A DNA stretch of 64,000 nucleotides from positions 1 to 64,000 of the forward strand of contig JALTFO010000048.1 of assembly GCA_027007005.1 (NCBI GenBank), given 5' to 3'. Of this stretch, positions 8,296 to 17,465 are shown in pieces (within the stretch, counting starts at the first letter, position 1; each line of letters begins with the position of its first letter). The notes below the pieces were generated by a model. That model did no database searches. It worked only from the letters and a program-made list of their open reading frames with translations, and was not told the origin of the DNA. This DNA is from Candidatus Bipolaricaulota bacterium (lineage in GTDB: Bacteria; Bipolaricaulota; Bipolaricaulia; UBA7950; UBA9294). The translations under genes were made by a program, and so were the position numbers.

Positions 8296-9558
8296 CTAGA
8301 GCTTATCGATATCGGGAACCGTCCCATCAGCCAGTCGAAAGAGCATTTCTCCGGCGTGAGGAACAACCAGGATTCCCTCATCCTCCCGGTTCTCGTAGTC
8401 TCTTGGGTTAATCGTAGATGGGTCGATGTAGCCCAGGTTGATCTCGCGGCATACGTCCTCTGGGATTCCAGTAGCTAGGATGACCTCCATCCGATCGTGT
8501 TCCACACCGTTGCGATAGGTCCCTATCCCCTTGACGTGCGTGGAATGGGCGAGGATGGCACGCGGCACATCCTTGAACTTATCCCACTGTCCGAGGAAAT
8601 AGTCACGGGTGTGGTAGCCAACTTGGCGGATTAATTTACCGTGCGTTACGGAGATCTCGGACAAGCCGGGAGCGTAGATGATCACCCGTCCACCTTCTGC
8701 TACCACAGGTTCAAGTTTGTAGGTGCACTTTCCCGCAGTCCACAACTCCCAGTACATCGGCGGGGCCATGGAGAGGACCGTGTTGAACGGATGCTCAACC
8801 CAGACGATGTTTTCCTTTGCCGAGAGATCCACTGCCGCCGACCAACACTCGTTGACATCACCGACAAAGATCCCCTTCAAGTCGCTTCCGCGCATCACGA
8901 TGGAGATCCCCACCTGCGGTGTTGTAACAAACGCTGCGGCACGCTCAATCATCGCTCGCACCGGTGTCTCTTTGTGCCCAATCGTCTTTGGGCTAGTGAT
9001 CAGCGCGCCCAACCAATGGGAGTGGTGCACCATCTCCGGGCCGGATACGCCGGGAAAGAAGTACTTGTGCCCAGCGGAGAATCCCACCACCTCGTGCGGG
9101 AAGACCGGTCCGAGGATGATCACCAGATCGTGCTCAAGAACCGCTTTGTTTATCGTCACCGGGACTTCCTCGGATAGCTTACCTCCTGAGATTTCCTCCA
9201 TCTCCACGCGGGTTATCGTTCCCACCTGAGAAAGCACTCTCGGATTATCCCACTCGTGCTGGAGGATGTGGATGTTTGCGAAATCGTTGAGCTTCGGGCC
9301 GAGGTGCACGCGCAGTTCATCCTCAGACAGCGGCGGATGTGTACCCAGGGCAACTAGAAAGGTCACAGCAACGGCGCGAGGAGAAAGGCTGGCGCTGATT
9401 GTTTCGAAGAATGTCGGCATGGGAAGGGTACGCGTGTTATCGGGAACGATGACCAGCACCTTCTTCCGGGTTACATCGACCTCTCGCAGCGCCTCTCCCA
9501 GGCGTTCTCCCGCCTCGCGTGTATCGATCGAGCGGCCGGGAGCGTATGATAGGATCAT
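8296..9558 (-). CDS. Nickel-dependent lactate racemase family protein (LarA homologue)
   Basis: LarA-family enzymes racemise or epimerise 2-hydroxyacids with a nickel-pincer cofactor. The 420-residue protein (LarA is about 425) has the expected GTHPPL motif region in LVALGTHPPLSEDEL, HEWDNPR, and SAGHKYFFPGVSGPEMVHHSHW, which contains the conserved histidines and lysine. The ATG at 9558 overlaps the gnd stop as ATGA, with GGGAGG just upstream, so translation is coupled to gnd. Lack of larB, larC and larE nearby means cofactor genes must be elsewhere. Because it is coupled to sugar-acid genes, a racemase or epimerase acting on a sugar acid is as likely as lactate. Confidence 0.8.
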   Translation of the reverse strand: MILSYAPGRSIDTREAGERLGEALREVDVTRKKVLVIVPDNTRTLPMPTFFETISASLSPRAVAVTFLVALGTHPPLSEDELRVHLGPKLNDFANIHILQHEWDNPRVLSQVGTITRVEMEEISGGKLSEEVPVTINKAVLEHDLVIILGPVFPHEVVGFSAGHKYFFPGVSGPEMVHHSHWLGALITSPKTIGHKETPVRAMIERAAAFVTTPQVGISIVMRGSDLKGIFVGDVNECWSAAVDLSAKENIVWVEHPFNTVLSMAPPMYWELWTAGKCTYKLEPVVAEGGRVIIYAPGLSEISVTHGKLIRQVGYHTRDYFLGQWDKFKDVPRAILAHSTHVKGIGTYRNGVEHDRMEVILATGIPEDVCREINLGYIDPSTINPRDYENREDEGILVVPHAGEMLFRLADGTVPDIDKL

Positions 9559-10964
9559 CCTTCCTCCCACTTCGTGTGAAACACGCCATCTTTATCGATG
9601 CGCTTGTAAGTGTGTGCTCCGAAGAAGTCGCGCTGTGCCTGGATCATGTTTGCCGGAAGGCGTGCGCTGCGATAGGCGTCCAAGAAATCGATCGCCGAAT
9701 CGATCGCCGGAATTGGAATGCCAGATGCGTGCGCCTGAGCGAGGACACGGCGCAGCCCGGATTGACCCTTATCCCAGACCTCCCTAAACGGAGTTGCTAG
9801 GAAGACGAGGGGAAGATCGGGTTCCTCACGGAACACCTGTGCCATCTGCGTAAGGGTGCGCGCCCGGATGATGCATCCCGCCATCCACACACGTGCTACC
9901 TCCGCCGAATCGAGGTTGTATCCTCGTTCCCGCGATGCATCCTGCAATTGGCGAAACCCTTGTGCGTATGCCGCGAGGACGGTAATCTTGACAGTGCCGA
10001 ACAGATCCCGTAGGAATTCATCGCGGTCTGCGGAAATCTTGTTATCCGGTCCCGACAACACGTCCTGTGCTTCCACCCGCTCTTCTTTCAGCGCCGAGAT
10101 GACGCGGGCAAATACTGACATGGCAATTGTCGGGGCAGGCGAGCCTATGTCGAGCGCCGACTGCGTTGACCACTTTCCCGTCCCCTTCTGCGCCGCCCGA
10201 TCGAGGATCAGATCCACAAGCGGTTTTCCTGTGTCAGGGTCGACTCGACGAAGGATCTTTTCGGTGATTTCAAACAGGTAGGAGGAGAGATCTCCGTTGT
10301 TCCACTCCGCGAACACACTTGCCATCTTTTGCGCAGTCATCTTAAGGCCCCGCGACATCAGATCGTACGCCTCGGCGATCGTTTCCATGATTGCGTACTC
10401 GATCCCGTTGTGCACCATCTTCACGTAGTGGCCGGATGATCCCGGTCCGAAGTAGGCGCAACACGGGCCTTCTGGGCCAACAGCGGCGATCTTGACTAGA
10501 ATCTCCTCGACCTGTTCGTACCCTTCTCTGTCGCCCCCCGCCATGATCGCCGGGCCGTGTAGTGCTCCGTCCTCGCCGCCGGAAATTCCGGTTCCCAGGT
10601 AGTGGATCCCGTGCTTTCCCGCTTGCTGTATACGCTTTTCAGTATCAGAGTAGTGCGCGTTCCCGCCATCGATCACGACATCACCCGACGATAGAAGCGG
10701 GAAGAGCTGCTCCAGGACCGCGTCGGTTGCTGGTCCAGCCTTCACCATCAGGATCATCTTTCTCGGAACGGAGAGCGCTTCCACGAACTCTTTCAACGAG
10801 TGTGTGGGAACGACTCTCTTGCCTTCACACTTGTCACGCATGAACTCATCCGTGCGAAACCGCGTCCGGTTGTACACCGCCACCGTGTAGTCGCGGCTCT
10901 CCACATTCAACGCCAGGTTCTGGCCCATCACCGCCAGGCCGATCACGCCAAAGTCAGCACTCAT
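9555..10964 (-). CDS. gnd: 6-phosphogluconate dehydrogenase, decarboxylating
   Basis: This catalyses NAD(P)-dependent oxidative decarboxylation of 6-phosphogluconate to ribulose 5-phosphate. The 469-residue length is normal. It has the Rossmann start GVIGLAVMGQNLALN, the substrate motif GTGISGGEDGALHGPAIMAGG (in two parts around 125-145), HNGIEYAIMETIAEAY with the catalytic Lys/Glu region upstream (VKMVHNG), and QAQRDFFGAHTYKRID at the C-terminus. The ATG at 10964 overlaps the stop of the upstream HAD gene as ATGA, and GGGAGGTGA precedes it, so the larA-gnd-HAD genes form a coupled operon. A gluconate-type sugar acid route is the natural context. Confidence 0.92.
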   Translation of the reverse strand: MSADFGVIGLAVMGQNLALNVESRDYTVAVYNRTRFRTDEFMRDKCEGKRVVPTHSLKEFVEALSVPRKMILMVKAGPATDAVLEQLFPLLSSGDVVIDGGNAHYSDTEKRIQQAGKHGIHYLGTGISGGEDGALHGPAIMAGGDREGYEQVEEILVKIAAVGPEGPCCAYFGPGSSGHYVKMVHNGIEYAIMETIAEAYDLMSRGLKMTAQKMASVFAEWNNGDLSSYLFEITEKILRRVDPDTGKPLVDLILDRAAQKGTGKWSTQSALDIGSPAPTIAMSVFARVISALKEERVEAQDVLSGPDNKISADRDEFLRDLFGTVKITVLAAYAQGFRQLQDASRERGYNLDSAEVARVWMAGCIIRARTLTQMAQVFREEPDLPLVFLATPFREVWDKGQSGLRRVLAQAHASGIPIPAIDSAIDFLDAYRSARLPANMIQAQRDFFGAHTYKRIDKDGVFHTKWEEG

Positions 10965-11866
10965 CCATTCACCTCCCACGGTGGACGCTCGGGGAGCGCC
11001 CGCTCGAACCGTTCGATCAGCATCCCTTCGTACTCGCCGGCATAGGTCCCGGAGAGGAACCGCTCCGTCGCTTCCTCGTAGAACAACTTCCAGGACGCGA
11101 TCTCGTCTCCGGGAATAATCGGGTAGAAGAGAGCACCGTTCGCCCTGGCTGCCCGCATGTCACCCGGTGCGTCCCCGATCATGAGGACGTGCCCATCAGG
11201 GTAGCTCGAGGCGACCGCCGCGATCTGCTCGGTCTTCGTCCCCATCTCCTGCCCACAGATGAGCCCAGCGTAGCGCGCGATCCCATGCTCGGTCCACTCT
11301 CGCTCCAGCGCTTCCAGCGGAGTAGCCGAGACAACGACCATGTCCGTCTTGTCATTCATAAGTTCCAAGGATTCACACACGTAGGGAAAGGGCGGGATTC
11401 CCTTCACGATCTCTTTCACCGCCCAGTTTACGCGCTCCGCCCACTCCAGCACGTGCGACAGTTCCTTTCTCTTCTCGACATCATTTGCTTCATTGATCGC
11501 CTGTTTCAATCCATCGTTTGAAAGGAGGCTCGCTGGATCATCCACCCAGGCAAAGTAGTGCGGGAACTGCGGAACCTGAAATCCGCGCTCCTTGGTCTGC
11601 TGGTGACTCGGCAGCAGTTCTTTGAGGATGCGCTTGATCGTCACATGCCGGTTTGCCCCGCGCGTCTTCGAGTAAAGATCGGCGAACTCCTTACACTCGC
11701 GCGCCGCCTGTGCTACCGGCTGCAATCTGAAGTAGGCAATCATCCACGGGCAGAAGCACTCCCTCTGTTTGATCCCCATTGTGTCGAACGCACAGCCATC
11801 AGAATCGATGCAGACAAGATAATCCTTGCTTGGCTTGAATTCCTCTAGTCGCTTACGATAATCCAT
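10961..11866 (-). CDS. HAD-family hydrolase, sugar-phosphate type, unknown substrate
   Basis: This 301-residue protein carries HAD motif I CIDSDGCAFD (nucleophile Asp21), a motif II-like VVSATP with threonine, and motif IV MIGDAPGDMRAA. It has a large helical cap between residues 30 and 165, bigger than that of common phosphatases. It starts the coupled HAD-gnd-larA operon. The family is seen with sugar catabolic genes, but I do not recognise a specific substrate. A phosphatase for a sugar phosphate or sugar acid phosphate is the simplest reading. Confidence 0.65.
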   Translation of the reverse strand: MDYRKRLEEFKPSKDYLVCIDSDGCAFDTMGIKQRECFCPWMIAYFRLQPVAQAARECKEFADLYSKTRGANRHVTIKRILKELLPSHQQTKERGFQVPQFPHYFAWVDDPASLLSNDGLKQAINEANDVEKRKELSHVLEWAERVNWAVKEIVKGIPPFPYVCESLELMNDKTDMVVVSATPLEALEREWTEHGIARYAGLICGQEMGTKTEQIAAVASSYPDGHVLMIGDAPGDMRAARANGALFYPIIPGDEIASWKLFYEEATERFLSGTYAGEYEGMLIERFERALPERPPWEVNG

Positions 11867-11901
11867 CTTCCCTCACTTTCAGAGTTTACATTCTTCTGTA
11901 G

Positions 11902-11922
11902 CGTCGTAGCTTGTCTGCGACG
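11902..11922. repeat. Hairpin, possible dispersed intergenic repeat
   Basis: CGTCGTAG-CTTGT-CTGCGACG forms an 8-bp stem (one G-T pair) with a 5-base loop in the 105-base gap between pfp and the HAD gene. There is no following T-run in either direction. The motif style matches small hairpin repeats scattered in many genomes. I see no second exact copy in this window. Confidence 0.3.
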
Positions 11923-11971
11923 TTCCGTATCTCCGTGTCTCCGCGCCCCTCCAGCTCCAGCTCCCGTTTCT

Positions 11972-13258
11972 TCATCGATACCCTTCCGGGATGTACTCTT
12001 GACATTTCTTCTCGACGAAGATCTCTCTCAAGCGGGCGAACCGCTGCAGCCCACCGACAAGCGGGATTCTAGGCCCAGATTCACCAATCAACGGGCGAGC
12101 ATAATTCAGGAACTCATCGGTCACGTCGATCCCGCTCGGCGCGATCCATTCTGTGGGAAAGACCCGCTCAGAGTTTGCCATATCTTCAAGCCTTGCTTTG
12201 CCGTAAGAAACGTTGTACGTAGGTCCTGGAACGCGCACGATCGTCGCCATGTAGCCCGTCCGTTCCTTGATCGCTATCTCTACTGCGTGGCGGCCGACGG
12301 AGTAGGCCTCTTCCAGGTCGACGATCGAAGAATAGGCGATCGCGTCGCGCTGATCTGTCCCCGGGATCTGCCCACGCGCACTCCCACGCACGACTAAGCC
12401 GCTTTGGTTCAAGTGATTGACCACGACCTGCATGACCGACGTCTCGCTTGCGCTGAACTGCGTGTGACCGAAGGAGTCCCTATTGTCTCCGAGGTCGCCG
12501 ACATCAAACCCCTCACTCACCACGACGATCACCCGCCCACTGCCGCGAAGCTCATTGTTCACATTATCTGTAAGTTCATCGAGTGTACACTCGACCTCGG
12601 GAAGATAGATCTGCAGTGGCATCTCGCGGTACGGGTCGGCAAGGCGCGCCGCAGCGGGGATGAAACCGATCTTTCGCCCCATCGCTTGCACGACGAGCAC
12701 CGGATCTGAGGGTGATGAACCACGGTTCTCCTCGTTTAGGTTCTGGATCATGTGCGCCCAGTAGCGCGCAGTCGATCCGTATCCCGGCGTATGGTCGATC
12801 AACCTGAACTCTTGATCGCCGAGGTCGTTATCGATCGTCTTTGGAACGCCGACACAAACGAGGTCCAACCCGTTTTGTTGCGCAAGCTCGCTCACCCTGT
12901 ACGCTGTGTCCATGGAGTCGTTCCCTCCGATGTAGAAGAAAAAACCGACGTTCTGCGCACGGAAGATCTCGATGATCCGCTCCATGTCTTCTGTCTGTTC
13001 AGGGCGTATCTTGTAGCGACAGGTGCCGATTGCACCGGCGGCCGGTGTAGTGCGAAGAAGCTTTAGCTCTTCCTCGGGCTGGGCCGACAGGTCGAGAAGT
13101 TCCTCTTTTAGAACTCCCTCGATCCCATGATAGGCTGCGTAGATCTTCCCAAAGCGATCTGGGTAGCTCCGGCAGGCCTCCACAACCCCGAGTAGGGACG
13201 AATTGATCACCACGGTTGGGCCGCCCGACTGTGCTATGACGACATTTCTTGCTTTCAT
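11972..13258 (-). CDS. pfp: Diphosphate-dependent 6-phosphofructokinase
   Basis: This interconverts fructose 6-phosphate and fructose 1,6-bisphosphate. The 428-residue protein has the PFK start AQSGGPTVVINSSL, the PPi/ATP-discriminating loop YIGGNDSMD (residues 109-117) and VPKTIDNDLG (138-147). Enzymes using ATP have GGDGS and PGTIDND; the Asp after Asn and the Lys in PKTIDND are typical of PPi-dependent enzymes. The Asn at the position usually Asp in GGDD is a variation seen in some PPi enzymes. MGRKIGFIPAA is the substrate MGR motif. It fits an energy-limited fermenter. Confidence 0.85.
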   Translation of the reverse strand: MKARNVVIAQSGGPTVVINSSLLGVVEACRSYPDRFGKIYAAYHGIEGVLKEELLDLSAQPEEELKLLRTTPAAGAIGTCRYKIRPEQTEDMERIIEIFRAQNVGFFFYIGGNDSMDTAYRVSELAQQNGLDLVCVGVPKTIDNDLGDQEFRLIDHTPGYGSTARYWAHMIQNLNEENRGSSPSDPVLVVQAMGRKIGFIPAAARLADPYREMPLQIYLPEVECTLDELTDNVNNELRGSGRVIVVVSEGFDVGDLGDNRDSFGHTQFSASETSVMQVVVNHLNQSGLVVRGSARGQIPGTDQRDAIAYSSIVDLEEAYSVGRHAVEIAIKERTGYMATIVRVPGPTYNVSYGKARLEDMANSERVFPTEWIAPSGIDVTDEFLNYARPLIGESGPRIPLVGGLQRFARLREIFVEKKCQEYIPEGYR

Positions 13259-13348
13259 CCCGAAAGCTCCTTTCCTAATGATCTACGTTTGGCCTGATCT
13301 ATGGGCAGCTTCTTATCAATACTCATCACCGATCACTCATCACGGCTT

Positions 13349-14155
13349 TCACACTCCTGAGTAAGCGGAGAAACCTCCGTCAATCGGGACGATGATGCCA
13401 TTGACGAACTTTGCTTCATCCGATAACAACCAGTTAACCGTGCCTATCAGGTCTTCCGGCGTTCCAAACCGCCCCGTTGGCGTATGATCGATGATCTGCC
13501 TGCCACGCGAAGTGAGATCATCATTATCGTCTTTCAGGAGGAAACGGTTCTGCGCAGTGAGGAAGAACCCGGGAGCGATCGCGTTCACCCGGATATTGGG
13601 CGAGTACTCCTGCGCCATGTGCACCGCTAACCACTGGGTGAAGTTGGCCACTGCTGCCTTGGCCGCGGAGTAGGCCGGGATGCGAGTGAGCGGGCGGATT
13701 GCATTCATGGAGGCGATGTTGACGATCGCCCCGTTCTTCTGCTCGGCCAACACTTTGCCAAACGCCTGGCTAGTGAGGAATGTCCCCATGAAGTTCAGGT
13801 CAAAGGTGAACCTGATCGCGTCTTCTGGTAGATCGAAGAACGGGACCTCTGCGCTCGTCGTCGCCTTGGGGTGATTCCCGCCAGCGCCGTTCACAAGGAA
13901 GTCGATATGTCCGAATTCATCGACCGTGCGTCTTGCCGCATCGTTTAACTCATCGCGAGAGAGAACGCTCGTCTTGATAAACAGGCCGTCACTCCCCGCT
14001 GCACGCACGCGGGAGAGTGTCTCTTGCGCTCTTTTTTCATCGATATCAAGGAGAACGATCTTAGCTTGTTCTCGCGCCAACCCCACGGCGATCGCCGAGC
14101 AGAGGACGCCCGCGCCACCAGTTATCACAGCAACCTTTCCATCAAACCTGTTCAT
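13349..14155 (-). CDS. uxuB: SDR oxidoreductase, probable D-fructuronate reductase (D-mannonate oxidoreductase, UxuB/YjmF type)
   Basis: This short-chain dehydrogenase (268 residues) probably reduces D-fructuronate to D-mannonate with NAD(P)H. The cofactor motif is TGGAGVLCSAIA, where Cys replaces the last glycine, as in Bacillus YjmF-type mannonate oxidoreductases; NGAGGNHPKATT is likewise typical of that group. The catalytic tetrad is visible as Ser in NIASMNA and YSAAK. Its start overlaps the end of the tagaturonate epimerase gene by 14 bases, so the two steps tagaturonate to fructuronate to mannonate are encoded together. Gluconate 5-dehydrogenase is the main alternative. Confidence 0.75.
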   Translation of the reverse strand: MNRFDGKVAVITGGAGVLCSAIAVGLAREQAKIVLLDIDEKRAQETLSRVRAAGSDGLFIKTSVLSRDELNDAARRTVDEFGHIDFLVNGAGGNHPKATTSAEVPFFDLPEDAIRFTFDLNFMGTFLTSQAFGKVLAEQKNGAIVNIASMNAIRPLTRIPAYSAAKAAVANFTQWLAVHMAQEYSPNIRVNAIAPGFFLTAQNRFLLKDDNDDLTSRGRQIIDHTPTGRFGTPEDLIGTVNWLLSDEAKFVNGIIVPIDGGFSAYSGV

Positions 14156-15575
14156 CCTTCACCTCCAACCCCAGCAGGTGCCGTCCCAGATGCCGGGCCA
14201 GTCCTGCATAATGCTCCTCTTCGTGGCTTGCTAAGAATCTCTTCAACCTGTTTCCAAATTGGTCAAGAACAGAACCGTAGCCGACGTGCAGCACCTGCCG
14301 GCTATCGTGCTTCTCTACAAGTGTCGCAAGTTCATCATCTGGAACAGTGTCAATGGCTGGGATGCGTACCGGATCAGCGGAGATGTAGTAGCTCTTCTTA
14401 GCTGCATCAAACACCGAGAGCGAGAGATCCATGATCTCGCGGAAGAAGGATGGATCATCACGTGCCACCACCTCGAGTGCTACTAGGTAACTCGTCCCAG
14501 CGGTCTTCACGTGCCATTTGCCACGGGTCGCTTGGTGAATGAGCGGATAAAGGGTGAACTTGTCCGATCCGGAATGGAGACTCAGTCGATACGAACCAAA
14601 CGAGCGGGCAATAGCAGCGTGGGCGTGAAGCTCCTCTTTGAACTGATCTATGTCGCCCCTCCAGTCCACCCCCTTCTCCATCGCTCCAACGAAGCGCGGA
14701 GCAAGGCTCGTAAGCTTCACCCCTTTACGGTGCAGTTCACGAGCTACAAACAGGTGTTGTAGTGGGCTTGTCGGGAAATCGGTCTCATCGACAGAGACCT
14801 CGTAGTCAAACCCCTCTGGAAGACGCTCGCTGAGTGCACGGTACATCTTGGCGGCGTACTCAATGGCCTTGCCATACTTGACCGCGGCGCCAAAGAGGGC
14901 ATCTTCTGTGAATCGCAGCTCTCCCAATTCTGGAATCAAGAACGGACGATCGATGTACTCCTGTCGCAATTCATCGGCCTGGCTGAGGGCGGAGAATCGT
15001 TGTCGCAGTTCTTCTCCTGATATTTCCTCCGCTGCCACTACGTGCTCTGACGGATCGCAGGTGAAGAACGTGTACCCGATATCCGCGGCCTCAAGCGCAT
15101 CCTCAACGCGTTTTAGGTGATCGGCGTCCGCCCCGAATCCGCCCTTGTAGCCTTCCCGAAACGCGCCGAAGATCGCACTTGCCATTACTTCAGAAAACGT
15201 TCGTCCGGTACGAGCATTCTCCCGCACCGACTGCTGGGCGAGGATGGGAAAGACGTTCGTCTTTCCAAGGGCTCTGATGTGCCCTGGCGTGGCCGAACCA
15301 AGCCGGTCTCCGAATCCGAAACTGGGCCTATCGGAAGGAATACGTCGTGGCTTGAACCAGGGGACGACACGAGCGAGATCAAGGGCTACTTCAGTAGTTA
15401 GAGGATACAGGGCGCCATCGGCAAATGGATCACCTCCTGCAAAGGGAGATTCCCCATGGACATAGACTCTCTTCTCTCCATCGGAGCGCCTCACCAAGCA
15501 GAACAAGGTGTCTCTTCCCTTATAAAGTGATTGTTCAAAGACCTCCCACCCTGTAGGAAGATTGCAAGTTGTCAA
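14142..15575 (-). CDS. uxaE: Tagaturonate 3-epimerase (UxaE family)
   Basis: UxaE, first described in Thermotoga maritima, epimerises D-tagaturonate to D-fructuronate, replacing the tagaturonate reductase route. The 477-residue protein has the family-type stretches SFGFGDRLGSATPGH near residue 85, FREGYKGGFGADADHLK with acidic and histidine residues likely to bind metal, and SLHSGSDKFTLYP. It overlaps the upstream iolO by 4 bases (ATGA) and the downstream SDR by 14. The position right after IolO, whose product is tagaturonate, supports the assignment. Confidence 0.8.
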   Translation of the reverse strand: MTTCNLPTGWEVFEQSLYKGRDTLFCLVRRSDGEKRVYVHGESPFAGGDPFADGALYPLTTEVALDLARVVPWFKPRRIPSDRPSFGFGDRLGSATPGHIRALGKTNVFPILAQQSVRENARTGRTFSEVMASAIFGAFREGYKGGFGADADHLKRVEDALEAADIGYTFFTCDPSEHVVAAEEISGEELRQRFSALSQADELRQEYIDRPFLIPELGELRFTEDALFGAAVKYGKAIEYAAKMYRALSERLPEGFDYEVSVDETDFPTSPLQHLFVARELHRKGVKLTSLAPRFVGAMEKGVDWRGDIDQFKEELHAHAAIARSFGSYRLSLHSGSDKFTLYPLIHQATRGKWHVKTAGTSYLVALEVVARDDPSFFREIMDLSLSVFDAAKKSYYISADPVRIPAIDTVPDDELATLVEKHDSRQVLHVGYGSVLDQFGNRLKRFLASHEEEHYAGLARHLGRHLLGLEVKDEQV

Positions 15576-16360
15576 TTCTCTCCTCCTTTCAGCCTTTTGG
15601 GTACATTGAGAAGCGCATCGTAGTTTGGCTTGGGAAGCGGTTCGAGGACTAATGCCTGACGATAATCTATCGCATCAAGCGCGTCCCACACCTGCGCGAA
15701 ATCAAGATGCCCATATCCTGGGATCCAGCGGTTGGAATCGGCAAGGTGTACGTGGAACAAGCGATGTCCCGCACTACTAAATGCTTCGCCGACATTTGTC
15801 TCTTCGATATTGGCGTGGAAGGTGTCGACGAGAAGGCCAAGGTTGTCTGCGCCAACACGCTTCACTACGTCGATCCCTTCTTCTACTGTATTCACTAGAC
15901 GGGACTCATAGCGATTGAGCGGTTCGAGGGCGAGCTTGACTTGCGGAGCATGCTTCGCACACTCGCGTAGCGCCTCAGTGAGCAGTTCAATGTCACCGTC
16001 CGCACCACGCAGTGAACCAATGATCACCACTGCGCCAAACCTTGCAGCGAAGTCCATATGGGCCTCTATCCGGTCGATTGTGCGACGACGAATTTCCTCA
16101 TCATCGCTTGTAAGGGAAAGCCCCTCCAGACCCGCTGCCTGCCCGGTGGTTATGGAAAGGAGGCGGAGGCCCTCAGATTCGAGGGCCTCCTTGGCTGTAT
16201 CGGGATCTATATTGGTGGGATTGGTTATTGCTAGCTCTACCCCATCGTATCCTGCAGTCTTGACCCGTCTCAGTGCCTGCCGCCAGTCTACCGGCGCAAA
16301 CGGTGAGAACGGAGTCGGATCCTGCAGAGGAACGATCATCCCCAATGGCCAGTCGTGCAT
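15572..16360 (-). CDS. iolO: 5-keto-L-gluconate epimerase (IolO-like TIM-barrel isomerase)
   Basis: This 262-residue sugar phosphate isomerase/epimerase should convert 5-keto-L-gluconate to D-tagaturonate. Strong points are the resemblance, from memory, to T. maritima TM0416 through TGQAAGLEGLSLTSDDEEIR, FGAVVIIGSLRG, the metal-site LEPLNRYESRLVNT (Glu), DTFHANIEE (Asp, His) and HVHLADSNRW (His, Asp). It starts one base after iolN ends and overlaps uxaE, so it sits exactly between the hydrolase and the tagaturonate epimerase in pathway order. Other TIM barrels in this locus (20558, 24338 and the broken one at 18702) are less like IolO. Confidence 0.8.
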   Translation of the reverse strand: MHDWPLGMIVPLQDPTPFSPFAPVDWRQALRRVKTAGYDGVELAITNPTNIDPDTAKEALESEGLRLLSITTGQAAGLEGLSLTSDDEEIRRRTIDRIEAHMDFAARFGAVVIIGSLRGADGDIELLTEALRECAKHAPQVKLALEPLNRYESRLVNTVEEGIDVVKRVGADNLGLLVDTFHANIEETNVGEAFSSAGHRLFHVHLADSNRWIPGYGHLDFAQVWDALDAIDYRQALVLEPLPKPNYDALLNVPKRLKGGEN

Positions 16361-17455
16361 CTAGAACCCCCGGCGGGCCAGTGCATAGACTGGTTTCCAT
16401 CCCGGGGAGCCGGGCTCCTTTAGGTAAGGCTCCATCTCCTCTTTCGTACGCGTCGTAATCTCCTCTACGGGGGGCAGCTTCCCTGGTGGGAACGCCTCGA
16501 GGATCTCATCGTGGACGAGGGTTAGGTAGCGAAGGATCGCGGCCGTTGGCCGTTTTGCCTTCTTCGGATCTGCGAGGGCTGGCTTTCCTACCGCCCCGTG
16601 CGGAACAGCGGCAAGCTCGATAGCGATATGTCCCTCTCCCTCAGACCATCTGTGTGGACGTCTGTACGGGTCAACGGAGGTGTCAAAGTGCCCGCCTGGC
16701 AAGTAACTCTTCCCCTCTCCACCGATTGCGTGGTCCATGTCGATCATCCCTTTCGGGAAGAGGAGGAGCCCAAGTGATGTCTCCGCCTCAGCAGAGTGGA
16801 TGAAGTCCGTCTCCCAGCCGGTCCTTTCGCAAGGCACGAAGAACTCGCGCACGCAACGATGCCAGTCGAAGATCTGATAGATCCCAGGAAGCTGGTAGCG
16901 GTACATGAACTCGTGCAGCGCCGATTCGAGCATCCACAGTTGACCATGGTTGTTGATGATCAACTGCTTGCGGAACCCGTCGTTCCACAGTCCAAGCATA
17001 GTATTGATTAGTGTTTCCCGCACCACTTCCTCGGGCATGATCACTGTTCCGGGCATCCCCACGTGATGGTAGGGGTGTCCACCGTAGTTAAGTGGGGAGT
17101 ACACTAGGTTAACCGGCGCTCCCTTCTTTGCCGTATACCTGCGCACTCCTTCGATGAGCTGCGTCACCTGGAACAGGTCGTGCCCGGAACAGGAGTGATC
17201 GCCATGTCGCTCGGTAGAGGCAACGGGAATGATCACAATGTCATTCTTACGACGGTTCTGCTCCACCTTCGCGCGTGGAGTGGTCTGAATATACGATCCC
17301 GGCTTTACCATCTCAGAAGGGGCGGGAATGCCATATTCGGCTAGGATCTGATCGATCTGTTCTTCGGATGCGTCCCAAACTTCCTTCTTTAACCGCCCGA
17401 CTTGTGAATCCTCAAACACAACCTGAGGAAGCTCTGTTGTAAGCCACTTGGCCAT
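16361..17455 (-). CDS. iolN: Creatininase-family hydrolase, probable diketo-inositol hydrolase (IolN)
   Basis: IolN of T. maritima (TM0413) is the proposed ring-opening hydrolase that turns the diketo-inositol made by IolM into 5-keto-L-gluconate. This 364-residue protein has creatininase-family metal and active-site motifs: VASTERHGDHSCSGHD (Glu, His, Asp), NYGGHPYHHVGMPGT, and NNHGQ, and EAETSLGLLLFP. The ATG at 17455 follows AAAGGAGG and lies 10 bases downstream of the iolM stop. Gene order iolM-iolN-iolO matches the reaction order. An unrelated amidohydrolase would be the alternative. Confidence 0.82.
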   Translation of the reverse strand: MAKWLTTELPQVVFEDSQVGRLKKEVWDASEEQIDQILAEYGIPAPSEMVKPGSYIQTTPRAKVEQNRRKNDIVIIPVASTERHGDHSCSGHDLFQVTQLIEGVRRYTAKKGAPVNLVYSPLNYGGHPYHHVGMPGTVIMPEEVVRETLINTMLGLWNDGFRKQLIINNHGQLWMLESALHEFMYRYQLPGIYQIFDWHRCVREFFVPCERTGWETDFIHSAEAETSLGLLLFPKGMIDMDHAIGGEGKSYLPGGHFDTSVDPYRRPHRWSEGEGHIAIELAAVPHGAVGKPALADPKKAKRPTAAILRYLTLVHDEILEAFPPGKLPPVEEITTRTKEEMEPYLKEPGSPGWKPVYALARRGF

Positions 17456-17465
17456 TTTTCCTCCT

